A stretch of 64,000 nt of DNA from Helicobacter sp. MIT 11-5569 (lineage in GTDB: Bacteria > Campylobacterota > Campylobacteria > Campylobacterales > Helicobacteraceae): positions 157,269 to 221,268 of the forward strand of contig NZ_JRPB02000003.1 of NCBI RefSeq assembly GCF_000765695.2. Reading direction: 5' to 3'. Under the pieces are notes generated by a model, which had not been told where the DNA came from, did not search any database, and worked only from the letters and a program-made list of their open reading frames with translations. Within the stretch, counting starts at the first letter, position 1. Every line of letters starts with the position of its first letter. This document shows, in pieces, positions 34,152 through 43,235 of the stretch. Position numbers and translations under genes: made by a program.

Positions 34152-35480
34152 ATGGAATTATTAGCTTTAATTGGAATTGCTATTGTTTTATTAGTTGTTG
34201 GCGTTCCTGTTGCGTTTGCATTTGGTTCAAGCGGATTGCTTGTGGGAAGTTATTTAATGTTTTTTGGAGATAATCCTTATGTTCTGACTTTTTTACCAAA
34301 CCGCTTGGAAGGAATTTTTAACAATGCAACTTTAATTTCGATTCCATTATTTATTTTAATGGGAATGATTTTAGAGCGAAGTGGAATTGCAGAACGTTTG
34401 ATTAATTCTATCGCAAAACTTTTTGGCTCACTTGGGGGTGGTGCTGCTATTGGAGTGATTTTGGTGGGTGTTTTGCTAGCAGCAAGCACTGGGATTGTTG
34501 GGGCAACAGTTGTCATGATGGGTGTTATTGCTGTGCCAACAATGTTAAAAGCAGGCTATAACAAAAGCCTAGTTTCTGGTGTAGTTGCCGCAAGTGGGAC
34601 ATTAGGGCAAATTATCCCGCCTTCTATTATTTTGATTATTTTAGCAGATGTTTTGCATGTGAGTGTTAGGGATTTATTCAGTGCTGCGATTTTACCTAGT
34701 GCAATTTTGGTTGGACTTTATATCCTTTTTGTTTTTGGCGTGGTAGTGTTTGCGCCAAAGCTAGCACCAGCAAGCCCGGATTCTTCTAAAAATTTAAGAA
34801 TGTTAGCACTAGAAGCGTTAAAAATGGCGATTCCACCTATTGTGTTAATCACGCTTGTTTTAGGAAGCATATTAGCAGGAATTGTAGAGCCAACACAAGC
34901 TGCTGCAATTGGAGTAATGGGTGCATTATTATTGGCATTTTTTAATGGTCAGTTGAATTTTGAATTACTCAAACATACAAGCAAAGAAACCGTGATTTTC
35001 TGTGGCATGGTATTTATGATTTTAATTGGAGCAAATTGCTTTACACTTGTGTTTAATGCTCTTGGTGGCGATGTTGTGGTGCTAGAATTTTTTTCACAAT
35101 ATTTAAATTCACCATTTTATTTTATGCTTGTTGCGATGTTTGTAATTTTTATTTTGGGATTCTTGATTGATTTTTTTGAGATTTGCTATATTGCTTTGCC
35201 AATCCTTGCTGGAATCGCAATACATTATCAAATTGATATGTTGTGGTTTGCTTTGCTTGTAGCAATCAACTTGCAAACTAGCTTTTTGACACCACCTTTT
35301 GGATTCTCTATTTTCTTTTTAAAATCCGCTGTGGGTGATGCGATTAAAATAGGAGAAATTTATAAAGGTGTGATTCCTTTTATTGTGTTGCAAATTTTGG
35401 TTTTAGGAGTTGTTTTTTTATTTCCACAATTAGTGCTAAAAAGCGAAGATTGGGCTAAAATTTTAGGATTTATCTTTTAA
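34152..35480 (+). CDS. TRAP transporter large permease subunit (DctM family)
   Basis: The 442-residue product has about twelve membrane helices and the DctM signatures FNNATLISIPLFILMGMILERSG in part, VVMMGVIAVPTMLKAGYNKSL, ASGTLGQIIPPSI and LGFLIDFFEICYIALPIL. It forms the ion-coupled channel; TRAP systems usually use a sodium gradient. The start ATG follows AAGGAATCTAAA. The FLIDFFEI element is common in TRAP systems for organic acids of the keto-acid type. Confidence 0.93.
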   Translation: MELLALIGIAIVLLVVGVPVAFAFGSSGLLVGSYLMFFGDNPYVLTFLPNRLEGIFNNATLISIPLFILMGMILERSGIAERLINSIAKLFGSLGGGAAIGVILVGVLLAASTGIVGATVVMMGVIAVPTMLKAGYNKSLVSGVVAASGTLGQIIPPSIILIILADVLHVSVRDLFSAAILPSAILVGLYILFVFGVVVFAPKLAPASPDSSKNLRMLALEALKMAIPPIVLITLVLGSILAGIVEPTQAAAIGVMGALLLAFFNGQLNFELLKHTSKETVIFCGMVFMILIGANCFTLVFNALGGDVVVLEFFSQYLNSPFYFMLVAMFVIFILGFLIDFFEICYIALPILAGIAIHYQIDMLWFALLVAINLQTSFLTPPFGFSIFFLKSAVGDAIKIGEIYKGVIPFIVLQILVLGVVFLFPQLVLKSEDWAKILGFIF

Positions 35481-35494
35481 ATAAGGAGTTTAAA

Positions 35495-36613
35495 ATGCAA
35501 AGACGTGAGTTTTTGAAAAATACAGGTATTGGTGCAATTTCTGCACTTGGTGTAGCAGCTTTAGCAGGTTGTGGCGGTGAAGAGAATACAAGTAAAGCAG
35601 CAGGGCAGAGTGAGCAAACAGCAGGCAAAAAAGCAAGTGTTAAAATCCGCCTTGCAATGACTTGGCCAATTACAATGCCAATTTTAGCAGAGACAGTGAA
35701 GCATTATGCAAGGACTGTTAGTGAGTTAAGTAGCGGAAGTATTTCAATTGAGATTTTTCCTGCTGGGAAGCTTGTGCCAGCATTAGGCGTATTTGATGCA
35801 GTAAGTAGCGGGCAAATTGACGCGTATCATTCTGCGCCATACTATTGGGAAGGAAAAAACACAGCGTTTAATATTTTTTCTGGAATCCCTTTTGGAATGA
35901 TAGATATTGAACAAAATGCGTGGTTTTTGTATGGAGAAGGAATGAGCCTTTGGAGAGAGATTGCAGCAAAATATAATCTTTATCCACTCTTAGGAGGAGC
36001 GACAAGTATCCAAATGGCAGGTTGGTATAAAAAAGAAATGCTAAGTATAAAAGATTTTGAAGGCTTAAGAATCCGTATGGTTGGGATTGCGGGGCAAGTT
36101 CTTTCAAAATTAGGAGCAGCGACTAAAAGCACTCCCGGAGGCGAAATTGTTCCAAATTTAGAAAGAGGTGTGTTAGACGCTGCAGAATGGGTATCTCCTG
36201 CATTTGATTTAAAATTAGATATTCATAAAGTTGCACCTTATTACTACACACCTTGGCAAGAAGCAGGTTCTATTACAGAATTTGTGTTTAATAAGCAAAA
36301 GTGGGAGAGCTACTCTAAAGAAGTGCAAAGTATTTTGGAGGTTGCAAGCAGGGAAGCGCATTTGCAAATGACAGCAATGGGGCAATTTTATAATGCAAAA
36401 GCAATGGAAGATTTAAAAGCGCAAGGTGCGCAAGTTAGAACTTTCTCTCCAGAAATTTTAGAAACATTTAAAAAAACATTAGCGATTGTGCTTGAAGAAG
36501 AAAGTGCAAAAAATCCTGATTTTGCAAAAGTATTAGCAAGCTACCAAAGCTTTCAAAATGAACAAAAAACTTGGACAAAAGATAGCTTGGGAGCATATTT
36601 AAACATAAGATAA
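35495..36613 (+). CDS. TRAP transporter binding protein (DctP family), Tat-type lipoprotein signal
   Basis: The 372-residue product opens MQRREFLKNTGIGAISALG with a twin-arginine motif (RR at 3-4, FLK after it) and ends the signal in LAGC (Cys26), so it looks like a Tat-exported lipoprotein. The mature part has the DctP fold; GGEIVPNLERGVLDAAEWVSP resembles keto-acid binders such as TakP, where the EWVGP segment and the conserved Arg (IRMVG) bind a carboxylate. An alpha-keto acid or similar organic acid is the best guess. Third gene of the operon. Confidence 0.9.
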   Translation: MQRREFLKNTGIGAISALGVAALAGCGGEENTSKAAGQSEQTAGKKASVKIRLAMTWPITMPILAETVKHYARTVSELSSGSISIEIFPAGKLVPALGVFDAVSSGQIDAYHSAPYYWEGKNTAFNIFSGIPFGMIDIEQNAWFLYGEGMSLWREIAAKYNLYPLLGGATSIQMAGWYKKEMLSIKDFEGLRIRMVGIAGQVLSKLGAATKSTPGGEIVPNLERGVLDAAEWVSPAFDLKLDIHKVAPYYYTPWQEAGSITEFVFNKQKWESYSKEVQSILEVASREAHLQMTAMGQFYNAKAMEDLKAQGAQVRTFSPEILETFKKTLAIVLEEESAKNPDFAKVLASYQSFQNEQKTWTKDSLGAYLNIR

Positions 36614-36630
36614 TTTCCTCAAATGCTTTT

Positions 36631-36673
36631 AGATTCCAAAGGTAATGCAAATGTGGTTTTGTCTTTGGAATCT
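36631..36673 (+). terminator. hairpin after the TRAP operon
   Basis: AGATTCCAAAG (36631-36641) pairs perfectly with CTTTGGAATCT (36663-36673) over 11 bp around a 21-base loop; TATTTTTTTG follows 14 bases later. It lies 18 bases after the dctP stop codon. The rest of the gap up to the tRNA at 36843 is AT-rich, with only a doubtful 39-codon frame on the minus strand. Confidence 0.6.
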
Positions 36674-36842
36674 TAGCTATCTGTATTTTTTTGTATTAAC
36701 AAAACTGCTTTATTGCGCATAATGCGTCTAAAAATATTAGCAAATAAAATTAATAATCCAAAATAAAATGTGTTAAGCAGAATTTTATGCAAGTTAAGAA
36801 TCTAAAGTGGAAAATTAAAGTAAATAGAATGGGATTTACAAG

Positions 36843-36927
36843 TGGTGCGGAAAAGAGGACTTGAACCTCCATGCCTTGCGGCGCCAGATCCTAAGTCTGG
36901 TGCGTCTGCCAGTTTCGCCATTTCCGC
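36843..36927 (-). tRNA. tRNA-Leu (UAG anticodon)
   Basis: On the minus strand an 85-base cloverleaf of class II folds: acceptor GCGGAAA/TTTCCGC, D-arm with GAAACTGGCAGAC, anticodon stem CCAGA/TCTGG with loop CTTAGGA (anticodon TAG, reading CUN Leu codons), a long variable arm (CGCCGCAAGGC) and T-loop TTCAAGT. The 3' CCA is encoded. It lies between the TRAP operon and the agmatine deiminase gene. Confidence 0.95.
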
Positions 36928-36986
36928 TTTTCAAAAATAAAGCAGAATTCTACTAAAATATTCTTAAATGTAACTTTCATAGTTTT

Positions 36987-38072
36987 TCAAGGATTCCTTT
37001 TGGTGGCATTTTTAGTTGAGAAATTTTTAAGAGTTTGGAAGTTTAATGTGTTTTTAGGAAACTGCATACTAATACAATGTAAGCTGCCATGCTGCCTTAT
37101 TAAAACCGAACAATCAATCGGAATAATTTTGTGTTTGGGGCAAGCTTTTTGTAAAATCTCTATTGCTAGGCTATCGTTAGAATCTCGATAAATAGGCAGT
37201 AAAATTGCACCATTGATAAAAAGAAAATTTGCATAGGTTGCTGGTAAGCGTTCGTTGTCATAGTATTTTGGTGCAGTAAAGGGAAGTTTGATAAGTTTGA
37301 AGGGTTTATTTTTGAGATTCCGTAATGCTTTTAGTTCTTTTTGCATTGCCTGTAATGCTTGATAGTGTTCATCATTTTTATCATCACAAGTTATATAAGC
37401 AATAGTATTTGGCGCAATAAAACGCGCAAGCGTATCAATGTGGCTATCTGTATCATCTCCACTTAAATAGCCAGAATCTAGCCATAAAACTTTTTGGATT
37501 CCTAAATCTTTTTGCAAAATCTTTTCTAGCTGTTTTTTAGAGTAGAAAGGGTTGCGATTCCTCTCTAAAAGGCATTGTGTGTTTGTTAGCAAGATTCCAT
37601 TTCCATTGCTTTCAATGCTTCCACCTTCTAAAATAAGTTTTTTTGTTTTGACTTTTTTAAAGATTCCTAATTGATGAAGTTTGTGTGTAATTTGGTTATC
37701 AAAATTAGAAGCAAATTTTAATCCCCAGCCATTAAATCCATAATCTAAAACTACATTTTTGCCATTGTTACAAATTGTGATTCCACCAAAATCACGCGCC
37801 CAAGTATCGTTACTTGGAATCTCAATGCAATAAAGTTGCTTTAAAATATCGGTATTAATGTTTTTAAAATCACAATAGTCTTTAATAATTTTTAGTGTGT
37901 TTTGTTTGGAATCGCATATTAAAATACAAGCCTCTACTTGCAAAATTTCTACAATAATCTCACAATAGACTTGTTGCACCTCTTTTAAATAGGGATTCCA
38001 ATCGGAATTTTTATGGGGAAAAGAAAGTAGGATTCCATCTTGTTTTTCCCATTCTGCAAAAATTTTTTTCAT
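36987..38072 (-). CDS. aguA: agmatine deiminase family protein
   Basis: The 361-residue product belongs to the peptidylarginine/agmatine deiminase family of the pentein fold, which hydrolyses agmatine to N-carbamoylputrescine. Catalytic landmarks are NDTWARDFGGI (substrate Asp), LEGGSIESNGNG, HIDTLARF (catalytic His) and the C-terminal GSLHCISMQFP with the nucleophilic Cys. With nspC at 44993 it points to a polyamine route via agmatine. Gene symbol is by family; enzymes of this family from Helicobacter have been studied. Divergent from the next gene. Confidence 0.88.
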   Translation of the reverse strand: MKKIFAEWEKQDGILLSFPHKNSDWNPYLKEVQQVYCEIIVEILQVEACILICDSKQNTLKIIKDYCDFKNINTDILKQLYCIEIPSNDTWARDFGGITICNNGKNVVLDYGFNGWGLKFASNFDNQITHKLHQLGIFKKVKTKKLILEGGSIESNGNGILLTNTQCLLERNRNPFYSKKQLEKILQKDLGIQKVLWLDSGYLSGDDTDSHIDTLARFIAPNTIAYITCDDKNDEHYQALQAMQKELKALRNLKNKPFKLIKLPFTAPKYYDNERLPATYANFLFINGAILLPIYRDSNDSLAIEILQKACPKHKIIPIDCSVLIRQHGSLHCISMQFPKNTLNFQTLKNFSTKNATKRNP

Positions 38073-38137
38073 TGGCTATACTCTTTTTTAAAAAAATGAC
38101 GATATTATTATATAAATTTTTTGTTAAGGAGAACAAT

Positions 38138-38764
38138 ATGGAAATTAATGCTTCTAGTAATTCTACAAAAAGCAGCTTTGAATATGCAAATGATTTGCAA
38201 AATGCAATGAGCTCTAATCCGCTTAAAAAAGATGAGACTTCAGCAGAGGATAGAAATAAAAGTATTCAAGAAGCAGCTTCAAAGGTTGATGCAAAATCTT
38301 TAGTAACAGGCTATATTATGCAGTTCCAAATGAGTGTTACCATTTCAAGTGAGACAAATTTCTCTTCACAAAATGGCTTGTTTGGTGGCACAAGCGCAAT
38401 GAATGACCCCTTTAAGCTAAATAGCATTCTTAGCGGTTTGGATTTGAAATCTATTGGTTATGATGGTAAGCCAATTCAAGAATTAACTCAAGATGAGGCA
38501 AAAGCACTGATTGCAGAAGATGGATTTTTTGGGGTTGCAAAAACTTCAGAAAGAATTGCAGAATTTGTCCTAGCGGGCGCAGGAGATGATATAGAAAAGC
38601 TTAAAGCCGGAAGAGAAGGAATCATCAGAGGATACAATCAAGCAGAAAAGTCTTGGGGTGGAAACTTACCAGATATTAGCAAGGAAACATTGGAAAAAGC
38701 TTTAGAAAAAGTAGATAAAAAACTTGCAAGTCTTGGTGTAGATGTTTTAGACACAAATGCGTAA
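38138..38764 (+). CDS. conserved protein often annotated 'hydrogenase-4 component G'
   Basis: From the ATG at 38138, which has a full AAGGAG seven bases before it, the product is 208 residues; a longer frame from 38072 is unlikely. It has no signal or membrane helix. The N-terminal half is Ser/Asn-rich; the C-terminal half reads LTQDEAKALIAEDGFFGV, KTSERIAEFVLAGAGDDIEK, LKAGREGIIRGYNQAEKSWG, a well-conserved epsilonproteobacterial module. I recall such proteins carrying the name hydrogenase-4 component G, which the sequence does not support. A weak sigma-28-like GACGATAT at 38098-38105 suggests a possible flagellar co-regulation. Function unknown. Confidence 0.75.
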   Translation: MEINASSNSTKSSFEYANDLQNAMSSNPLKKDETSAEDRNKSIQEAASKVDAKSLVTGYIMQFQMSVTISSETNFSSQNGLFGGTSAMNDPFKLNSILSGLDLKSIGYDGKPIQELTQDEAKALIAEDGFFGVAKTSERIAEFVLAGAGDDIEKLKAGREGIIRGYNQAEKSWGGNLPDISKETLEKALEKVDKKLASLGVDVLDTNA

Positions 38765-38773
38765 GAGTTATTT

Positions 38774-39793
38774 TTGAATCTCATTTTAAGTATTGAAAGC
38801 AGTTGTGATGATAGTTCTATCGCTCTAACTGCGATTGATACTTATGATTTAATCTTTCATCAAAAAATTTCTCAAGAGACAAAGCATAGTGCTTTTGGTG
38901 GTGTTGTTCCCGAGCTTGCAAGTCGTTTGCATGCAGAATCCTTACCGCTAATCTTAGAAAAAACAAAACCTTATTTAAATTCTCTCAAAGCCATCGCAGT
39001 AACAAGCGAGCCGGGTTTAAATGTAACCTTATTAGAAGGTGTTATGATGGCAAAAACGTTAAGCTATGCTCTAAATTTACCTTTAATTGGCGTCAATCAT
39101 CTAAAAGGGCATTTGTATTCTTTATTTTTAAAACAAAAAGAAATATTTCCCTTAGGTGTTTTGCTAGTTTCTGGGGGACATACAATGCTTTTAGAAGCAC
39201 AAAGTTTTGACAAAATTTCTATTAAAACACAAAGTTTAGATGATAGTTTTGGAGAGAGTTTTGATAAGGTTGCAAAAATGTTATCTTTAGGCTATCCGGG
39301 TGGTCCGATTGTGGAATCTTTTGCAAAAAAGGGAAATGCAAGATTCACACTTCCGATTCCTTTGCGTAGCAAAAAGCAGTTTGCTTTTAGTTTTTCTGGG
39401 CTTAAAAATGCTGTGCGTTTAGAAATTGAAGAGGAAATACAAAGAAATGCTACATTAAATGAGGTTTTTAAAGAAGATTTGTGCAAGAGTTTTCAAGAAA
39501 GTGCCATTGCGCATTTAATGCAAAAGTGTAAAATTTTCTTTGAAGAAAATGCTAGAAATTCTAAGAGATGGAAGCACTTTGGCGTAGTTGGTGGGGCGAG
39601 TGCAAATCTTGTTTTAAGAGAGAGAATTTTAGAGATGTGTAACTTTTATGGAGTAGAATTGCTGCTAGCACCTTTAGAATTTTGTGCTGATAATGCTGCA
39701 ATGATTGGGCGCGTTGCAGTGGAGTCTTATAAGCGCAAGGAATTTAGTGCAATTGATTTTTTGCAAACACGTCCTAGAATTACTATGTTTTAA
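38774..39793 (+). CDS. tsaD: tRNA N6-adenosine threonylcarbamoyltransferase
   Basis: TsaD transfers threonylcarbamoyl to A37 of ANN-decoding tRNAs with TsaB and TsaE. The 339-residue product has ILSIESSCDDSS at the start, the metal-binding GVNHLKGHLYS, VSGGHT, DDSFGESFDKVAKML, KNAVRLEIE and VVGGASANLVLR, and ends with the Asp metal ligand in FCADNAAMIG. The start is TTG at 38774, with no better ATG nearby; the preceding SD sequence GAG is weak. Confidence 0.94.
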   Translation: MNLILSIESSCDDSSIALTAIDTYDLIFHQKISQETKHSAFGGVVPELASRLHAESLPLILEKTKPYLNSLKAIAVTSEPGLNVTLLEGVMMAKTLSYALNLPLIGVNHLKGHLYSLFLKQKEIFPLGVLLVSGGHTMLLEAQSFDKISIKTQSLDDSFGESFDKVAKMLSLGYPGGPIVESFAKKGNARFTLPIPLRSKKQFAFSFSGLKNAVRLEIEEEIQRNATLNEVFKEDLCKSFQESAIAHLMQKCKIFFEENARNSKRWKHFGVVGGASANLVLRERILEMCNFYGVELLLAPLEFCADNAAMIGRVAVESYKRKEFSAIDFLQTRPRITMF

Positions 39794-39856
39794 TGTTAAT
39801 TTTAGTTTGTATATTTAATAATAAAAGCCTAAAAATTTTAAAAATAAGGAATTGAT

Positions 39857-40351
39857 ATGGCAACTTTTAAAGGAAGTGCAGTAACATTAGCAGGCAAAGC
39901 GGTAAATGTAGGTGATAAAGCACCAGAAGTAACTTTAGTAGCAGGTGATTTGAGTGCAAAAAAAGTTGGTGGGGCAAGTGGAAAATTTCAAATTATTAAT
40001 GTTGTTCCGTCTCTTGATACAGGAGTTTGCGCGACACAAACACGTAAATTCAATGAAAAAGCAGCATCACTTCCAAATGCAGAAGTTTTTGTTGTATCTC
40101 TTGATTTACCATTTGCACAAGGTAGATTCTGCTCCACTGAAGGTATTGCAAATGTTGTAGCATTGAGTGATTTTAAAAATAAAGATTTTGGAAATGCTTA
40201 TGGCGTGCTTTTGGCAGATTCTCCACTTGCAGGATTATTAACACGCGCGGTATTTGTTGTAAATCCAAATGGAGAAATCGTGCATAAAGAAATTGTTGGC
40301 GAAATCACAACAGAACCAAATTATGATGCTGCATTAAACGCAGTAAAATAA
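39857..40351 (+). CDS. tpx: thiol peroxidase
   Basis: Tpx reduces hydroperoxides using thioredoxin. The 164-residue product has the peroxidatic Cys58 in PSLDTGVCATQTRKFNE and the resolving Cys92 in GRFCSTEG, the atypical 2-Cys spacing of the Tpx subfamily. It begins MATFKGSAVTLAGK, as Helicobacter Tpx does. The TAA overlaps the ATG of the esterase gene (TAATG). Thioredoxin and its reductase are at 17382-19169. Confidence 0.95.
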   Translation: MATFKGSAVTLAGKAVNVGDKAPEVTLVAGDLSAKKVGGASGKFQIINVVPSLDTGVCATQTRKFNEKAASLPNAEVFVVSLDLPFAQGRFCSTEGIANVVALSDFKNKDFGNAYGVLLADSPLAGLLTRAVFVVNPNGEIVHKEIVGEITTEPNYDAALNAVK

Positions 40352-40905
40352 TGCAAAAGGTGCTACTTTATCTCCATGGATTTCGCAGTGTTGGTCTGTG
40401 CCATAAAGGGAAGCAAATAGCTTCCTTTGCACCAAATTCTCTCACTCCAAATCTTCCTTATATTCCAGAATTAGCAATTGCTTATGCAGAATCGTTAATT
40501 GTGCAATATGGTGCGCAAAATCTTTGTCTTATTGGTAGCTCGCTTGGGGGTTATTATGCAACTTATTTGGCGGATAAATATTCCATTAAAGCTGTGCTTG
40601 TAAATCCTGTGGTAGATGCTTATACGACTTTATTGCCAGCAATTGGTAGAATTTTAGTTCCTTATACTGGAGAGTCATTTTTTTGGGATTTATCTTTAGT
40701 GGAGAGTTTAAAACAGTATTATGTGGAGCGTATTCAAAGTGAGCTTTATTGTGTGCTTTTGCAAAAGGGGGATAAAGTGCTTGATTATACGATTGCAAAA
40801 GAACGCTTTAAAGAATGTAAATGTGTAATAGAAGAGGGTGGGTCGCACCATTTTGAAAATTTTTCTCATCAAAAAGATACTATTCTTTCTTGGGCTAAGC
40901 AATAA
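40351..40905 (+). CDS. YqiA-like alpha/beta-hydrolase (esterase)
   Basis: The 184-residue product has the small-esterase layout of YqiA: YLHGFRSVG as oxyanion-hole strand, the nucleophile elbow GSSLGGYYA (Ser in GxSxGG), a late Asp in LLQKGDKVLDY and the catalytic His in GGSHHFENF. The natural substrate is unknown. It is coupled to tpx by a one-base overlap, an arrangement that may just reflect packing. Confidence 0.85.
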   Translation: MQKVLLYLHGFRSVGLCHKGKQIASFAPNSLTPNLPYIPELAIAYAESLIVQYGAQNLCLIGSSLGGYYATYLADKYSIKAVLVNPVVDAYTTLLPAIGRILVPYTGESFFWDLSLVESLKQYYVERIQSELYCVLLQKGDKVLDYTIAKERFKECKCVIEEGGSHHFENFSHQKDTILSWAKQ

Positions 40906-41042
40906 ATTTAGTAGAATTTATTGTGATTCTGTCTTTTTAATTAAATTGAGTAAAAAATAAACATTTTAATCACTTTTCTAAAAAAGAAACATAAAATATT
41001 ATCAAAAATAAATTTTTAGTTTTGTGATTTAAAATAAAAATA

Positions 41043-41048
41043 TATAAT
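41043..41048 (+). promoter_or_regulatory. -10 box (TATAAT) of cstA
   Basis: AAATATATAATAGC lies about 35 bases before the cstA ATG, which has AAGGGAG as SD sequence. The 178-base gap after the esterase gene (40906-41083) holds nothing else that I can support. Confidence 0.55.
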
Positions 41049-41083
41049 AGCTTTACCTAAATTATAAATTTTAAGGGAGATCT

Positions 41084-43198
41084 ATGAATAAGATTTTAAG
41101 TATGGCGATATGGGCAGTTGTCGCTTTTATTGGTGCTTGTGGTTTTGGTGTTTTGGCATTGCACAAAGGAGAGCAAATTTCTGCAGTATGGATTGTTGTT
41201 GCAGCAGTTTGTATTTATGCAATTGGGTATCGTTTTTATTCAAAATACATTGCAGAAAAAGTTTTAGGGTTAGATGATAATCGTGCGACACCTGCTTTGG
41301 TGCAAAATGATGGTCGTGATTTTGTGCCAACAAATAAAATTGTTTTGTTTGGACACCATTTTGCTGCGATTGCAGGGGCGGGTCCATTAGTCGGTCCTAT
41401 TCTTGCGGCGCAAATGGGATATTTGCCAAGTATGATTTGGATTGTTGTTGGGGTTGTGTTAGCAGGAGCTGTGCATGACTTCACAGTTTTATTTGTTTCT
41501 ATGCGCCGTAATGGAAAATCTTTGGGAGAGATTATTAAGTTAGAACTTGGTAAGGGTGTTGGAAGTATTGCAATGATTGGTATTCTAGGAATTATGATGT
41601 TAATTATTGCGATTTTGGCATTAGTTGTGGTTAATGCTCTTGCAGAATCTCCTTGGGGATTATTTACAATTGCTATGACGATTCCTATTGCAATTTATAT
41701 GGGAATTCATATGCGCTTTTTACGTCCGGGTAAAATTGGAGAAGCTAGTATTATAGGTTTTGTTTTACTGCTTTTATCACTCTATTATGGACAAGTTGTA
41801 GCAGAGAATCCTACAATGGCGGAAATCTTTACTTTAAGCCCTATAACATTGACTTATATTATGATTGGATATGGTTTTGTTGCAGCAATTTTGCCTGTTT
41901 GGTTTTTGCTTGCACCAAGAGATTATCTTAGCACATTTTTAAAAATAGGTGTTATTGTTTTAATGGCGGCTGGAATCTTATTTGTAGCACCCGATATTCA
42001 ATTCCCAGCAACAACAAAATTTATAGATGGTAGCGGTCCTGTTTTTAGCGGACAACTTTTTCCTTTCTTATTTATTACTATTGCTTGTGGGGCAATTAGT
42101 GGATTCCACGCATTAATTTCAAGTGGAACAACTCCAAAAATGTTAGAGAGAGAATCGCATGCTAGAATGGTAGGATATGGTTCAATGGTTATGGAATCTG
42201 CAGTTGCAGTTATGGCATTAATTTCTGCTTGTATTTTAACTCCGGGCTTGTATTTTTCTATTAATGTTGCTCCAGCAGGACTTGGAACTACGGGAGTTAC
42301 AGATGTTGTGCAGGCAGCAGCAATTGCAGCGCAGACTATTAACAATTTTGGCTTTGTAATTACTCCAGAAGAAATTTTAGGTATGGCAAACAATATTGGA
42401 GAGAATAGTATTTTAAGCAGAACTGGTGGTGCGCCGACATTTGCTATTGGTTTGGCGATGATTATTTCTGAGATTCCACTTTTTAATCAAGGCTCAATGG
42501 CATTTTGGTATCACTTTGCAATTTTGTTTGAAGCATTATTCATTCTAACAGCAGTAGATGCAGGAACTAGAGCAGGACGCTTTATGGTGCAAGATGTATT
42601 AGGAAATGTTTATAAGCCGATTGGCAATATCCATTCAATGTTTTGGGGAGTGGTTGCAACTTTAATTTGTGTTGTAGGTTGGGGGTATATTTTATACCAA
42701 GGCGTAACAGACCCTCAAGGTGGGGTAAAATCACTTTGGACACTTTTTGGTGTTTCTAATCAAATGCTAGCAGGTATGGCTTTATTGCTTGTTGTTGCTG
42801 TATTGTTTAAGATGGGGCGCTCTAAACAAGCTTGGGTTGTCATACTTCCTGCAGCTTGGGTTTTGATTTCTACGCTTTATGCAGGAATCCTAAAACTTCT
42901 TCCTGCAAATGGTGAAAGAATCCATGATGCAGTGAGTCATATTGCTTTATGGCAAATCAATACAGAAAAAGCAGCAGCTGCGACAGACCCAGTTTTAGCA
43001 GAGAGATTTGCAACAATTGCGACTAACAATTTAATTAATGCTGGGCTTTGCGCATTCTTTATGTTTGTAACTTGTTTGATTTTAATCCAAACAATTCGTA
43101 TTTGTATTAAATGCACAAAGGGTGAAAATACGATTCCACTTGCGGAATCTCCTTATTTGAAAACTAGTGATTATGAAGGGCAAGTTGTCGTGCATTAG
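41084..43198 (+). CDS. cstA: carbon starvation protein A family transporter
   Basis: CstA-type proteins are large inner-membrane transporters for peptides or pyruvate, induced on carbon limitation. The 704-residue product has about 16 membrane helices and family motifs VPTNKIVLFGHHFAAIAGAG, GPLVGPILAAQMGYLPS, AVHDFTVLFVSMRRNGKSLG and SGTTPKMLERESHARMVGYG. Its usual small partner YbdD is not directly downstream but at 43953, beyond an XRE gene and a small exported-protein gene. In E. coli and, from memory, Campylobacter the two are adjacent. Confidence 0.94.
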   Translation: MNKILSMAIWAVVAFIGACGFGVLALHKGEQISAVWIVVAAVCIYAIGYRFYSKYIAEKVLGLDDNRATPALVQNDGRDFVPTNKIVLFGHHFAAIAGAGPLVGPILAAQMGYLPSMIWIVVGVVLAGAVHDFTVLFVSMRRNGKSLGEIIKLELGKGVGSIAMIGILGIMMLIIAILALVVVNALAESPWGLFTIAMTIPIAIYMGIHMRFLRPGKIGEASIIGFVLLLLSLYYGQVVAENPTMAEIFTLSPITLTYIMIGYGFVAAILPVWFLLAPRDYLSTFLKIGVIVLMAAGILFVAPDIQFPATTKFIDGSGPVFSGQLFPFLFITIACGAISGFHALISSGTTPKMLERESHARMVGYGSMVMESAVAVMALISACILTPGLYFSINVAPAGLGTTGVTDVVQAAAIAAQTINNFGFVITPEEILGMANNIGENSILSRTGGAPTFAIGLAMIISEIPLFNQGSMAFWYHFAILFEALFILTAVDAGTRAGRFMVQDVLGNVYKPIGNIHSMFWGVVATLICVVGWGYILYQGVTDPQGGVKSLWTLFGVSNQMLAGMALLLVVAVLFKMGRSKQAWVVILPAAWVLISTLYAGILKLLPANGERIHDAVSHIALWQINTEKAAAATDPVLAERFATIATNNLINAGLCAFFMFVTCLILIQTIRICIKCTKGENTIPLAESPYLKTSDYEGQVVVH

Positions 43199-43203
43199 CT
43201 TTA

Positions 43204-43234
43204 TTTAATCTAAGAGAACTTCTCTTAGATTAAA
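43204..43234. terminator. perfect hairpin between cstA and the XRE gene
   Basis: TTTAATCTAAGAGA (43204-43217), loop ACT, TCTCTTAGATTAAA (43221-43234): a perfect 14-bp stem six bases after the cstA stop codon and ending two bases before the XRE stop, so placed to end both convergent transcripts. No long T-run follows. Confidence 0.65.
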
Positions 43235-43235
43235 A

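Noticed and set aside
41998..42393. 131-codon minus-strand frame
   Set aside because: Antisense shadow of cstA with biased composition and no SD sequence.
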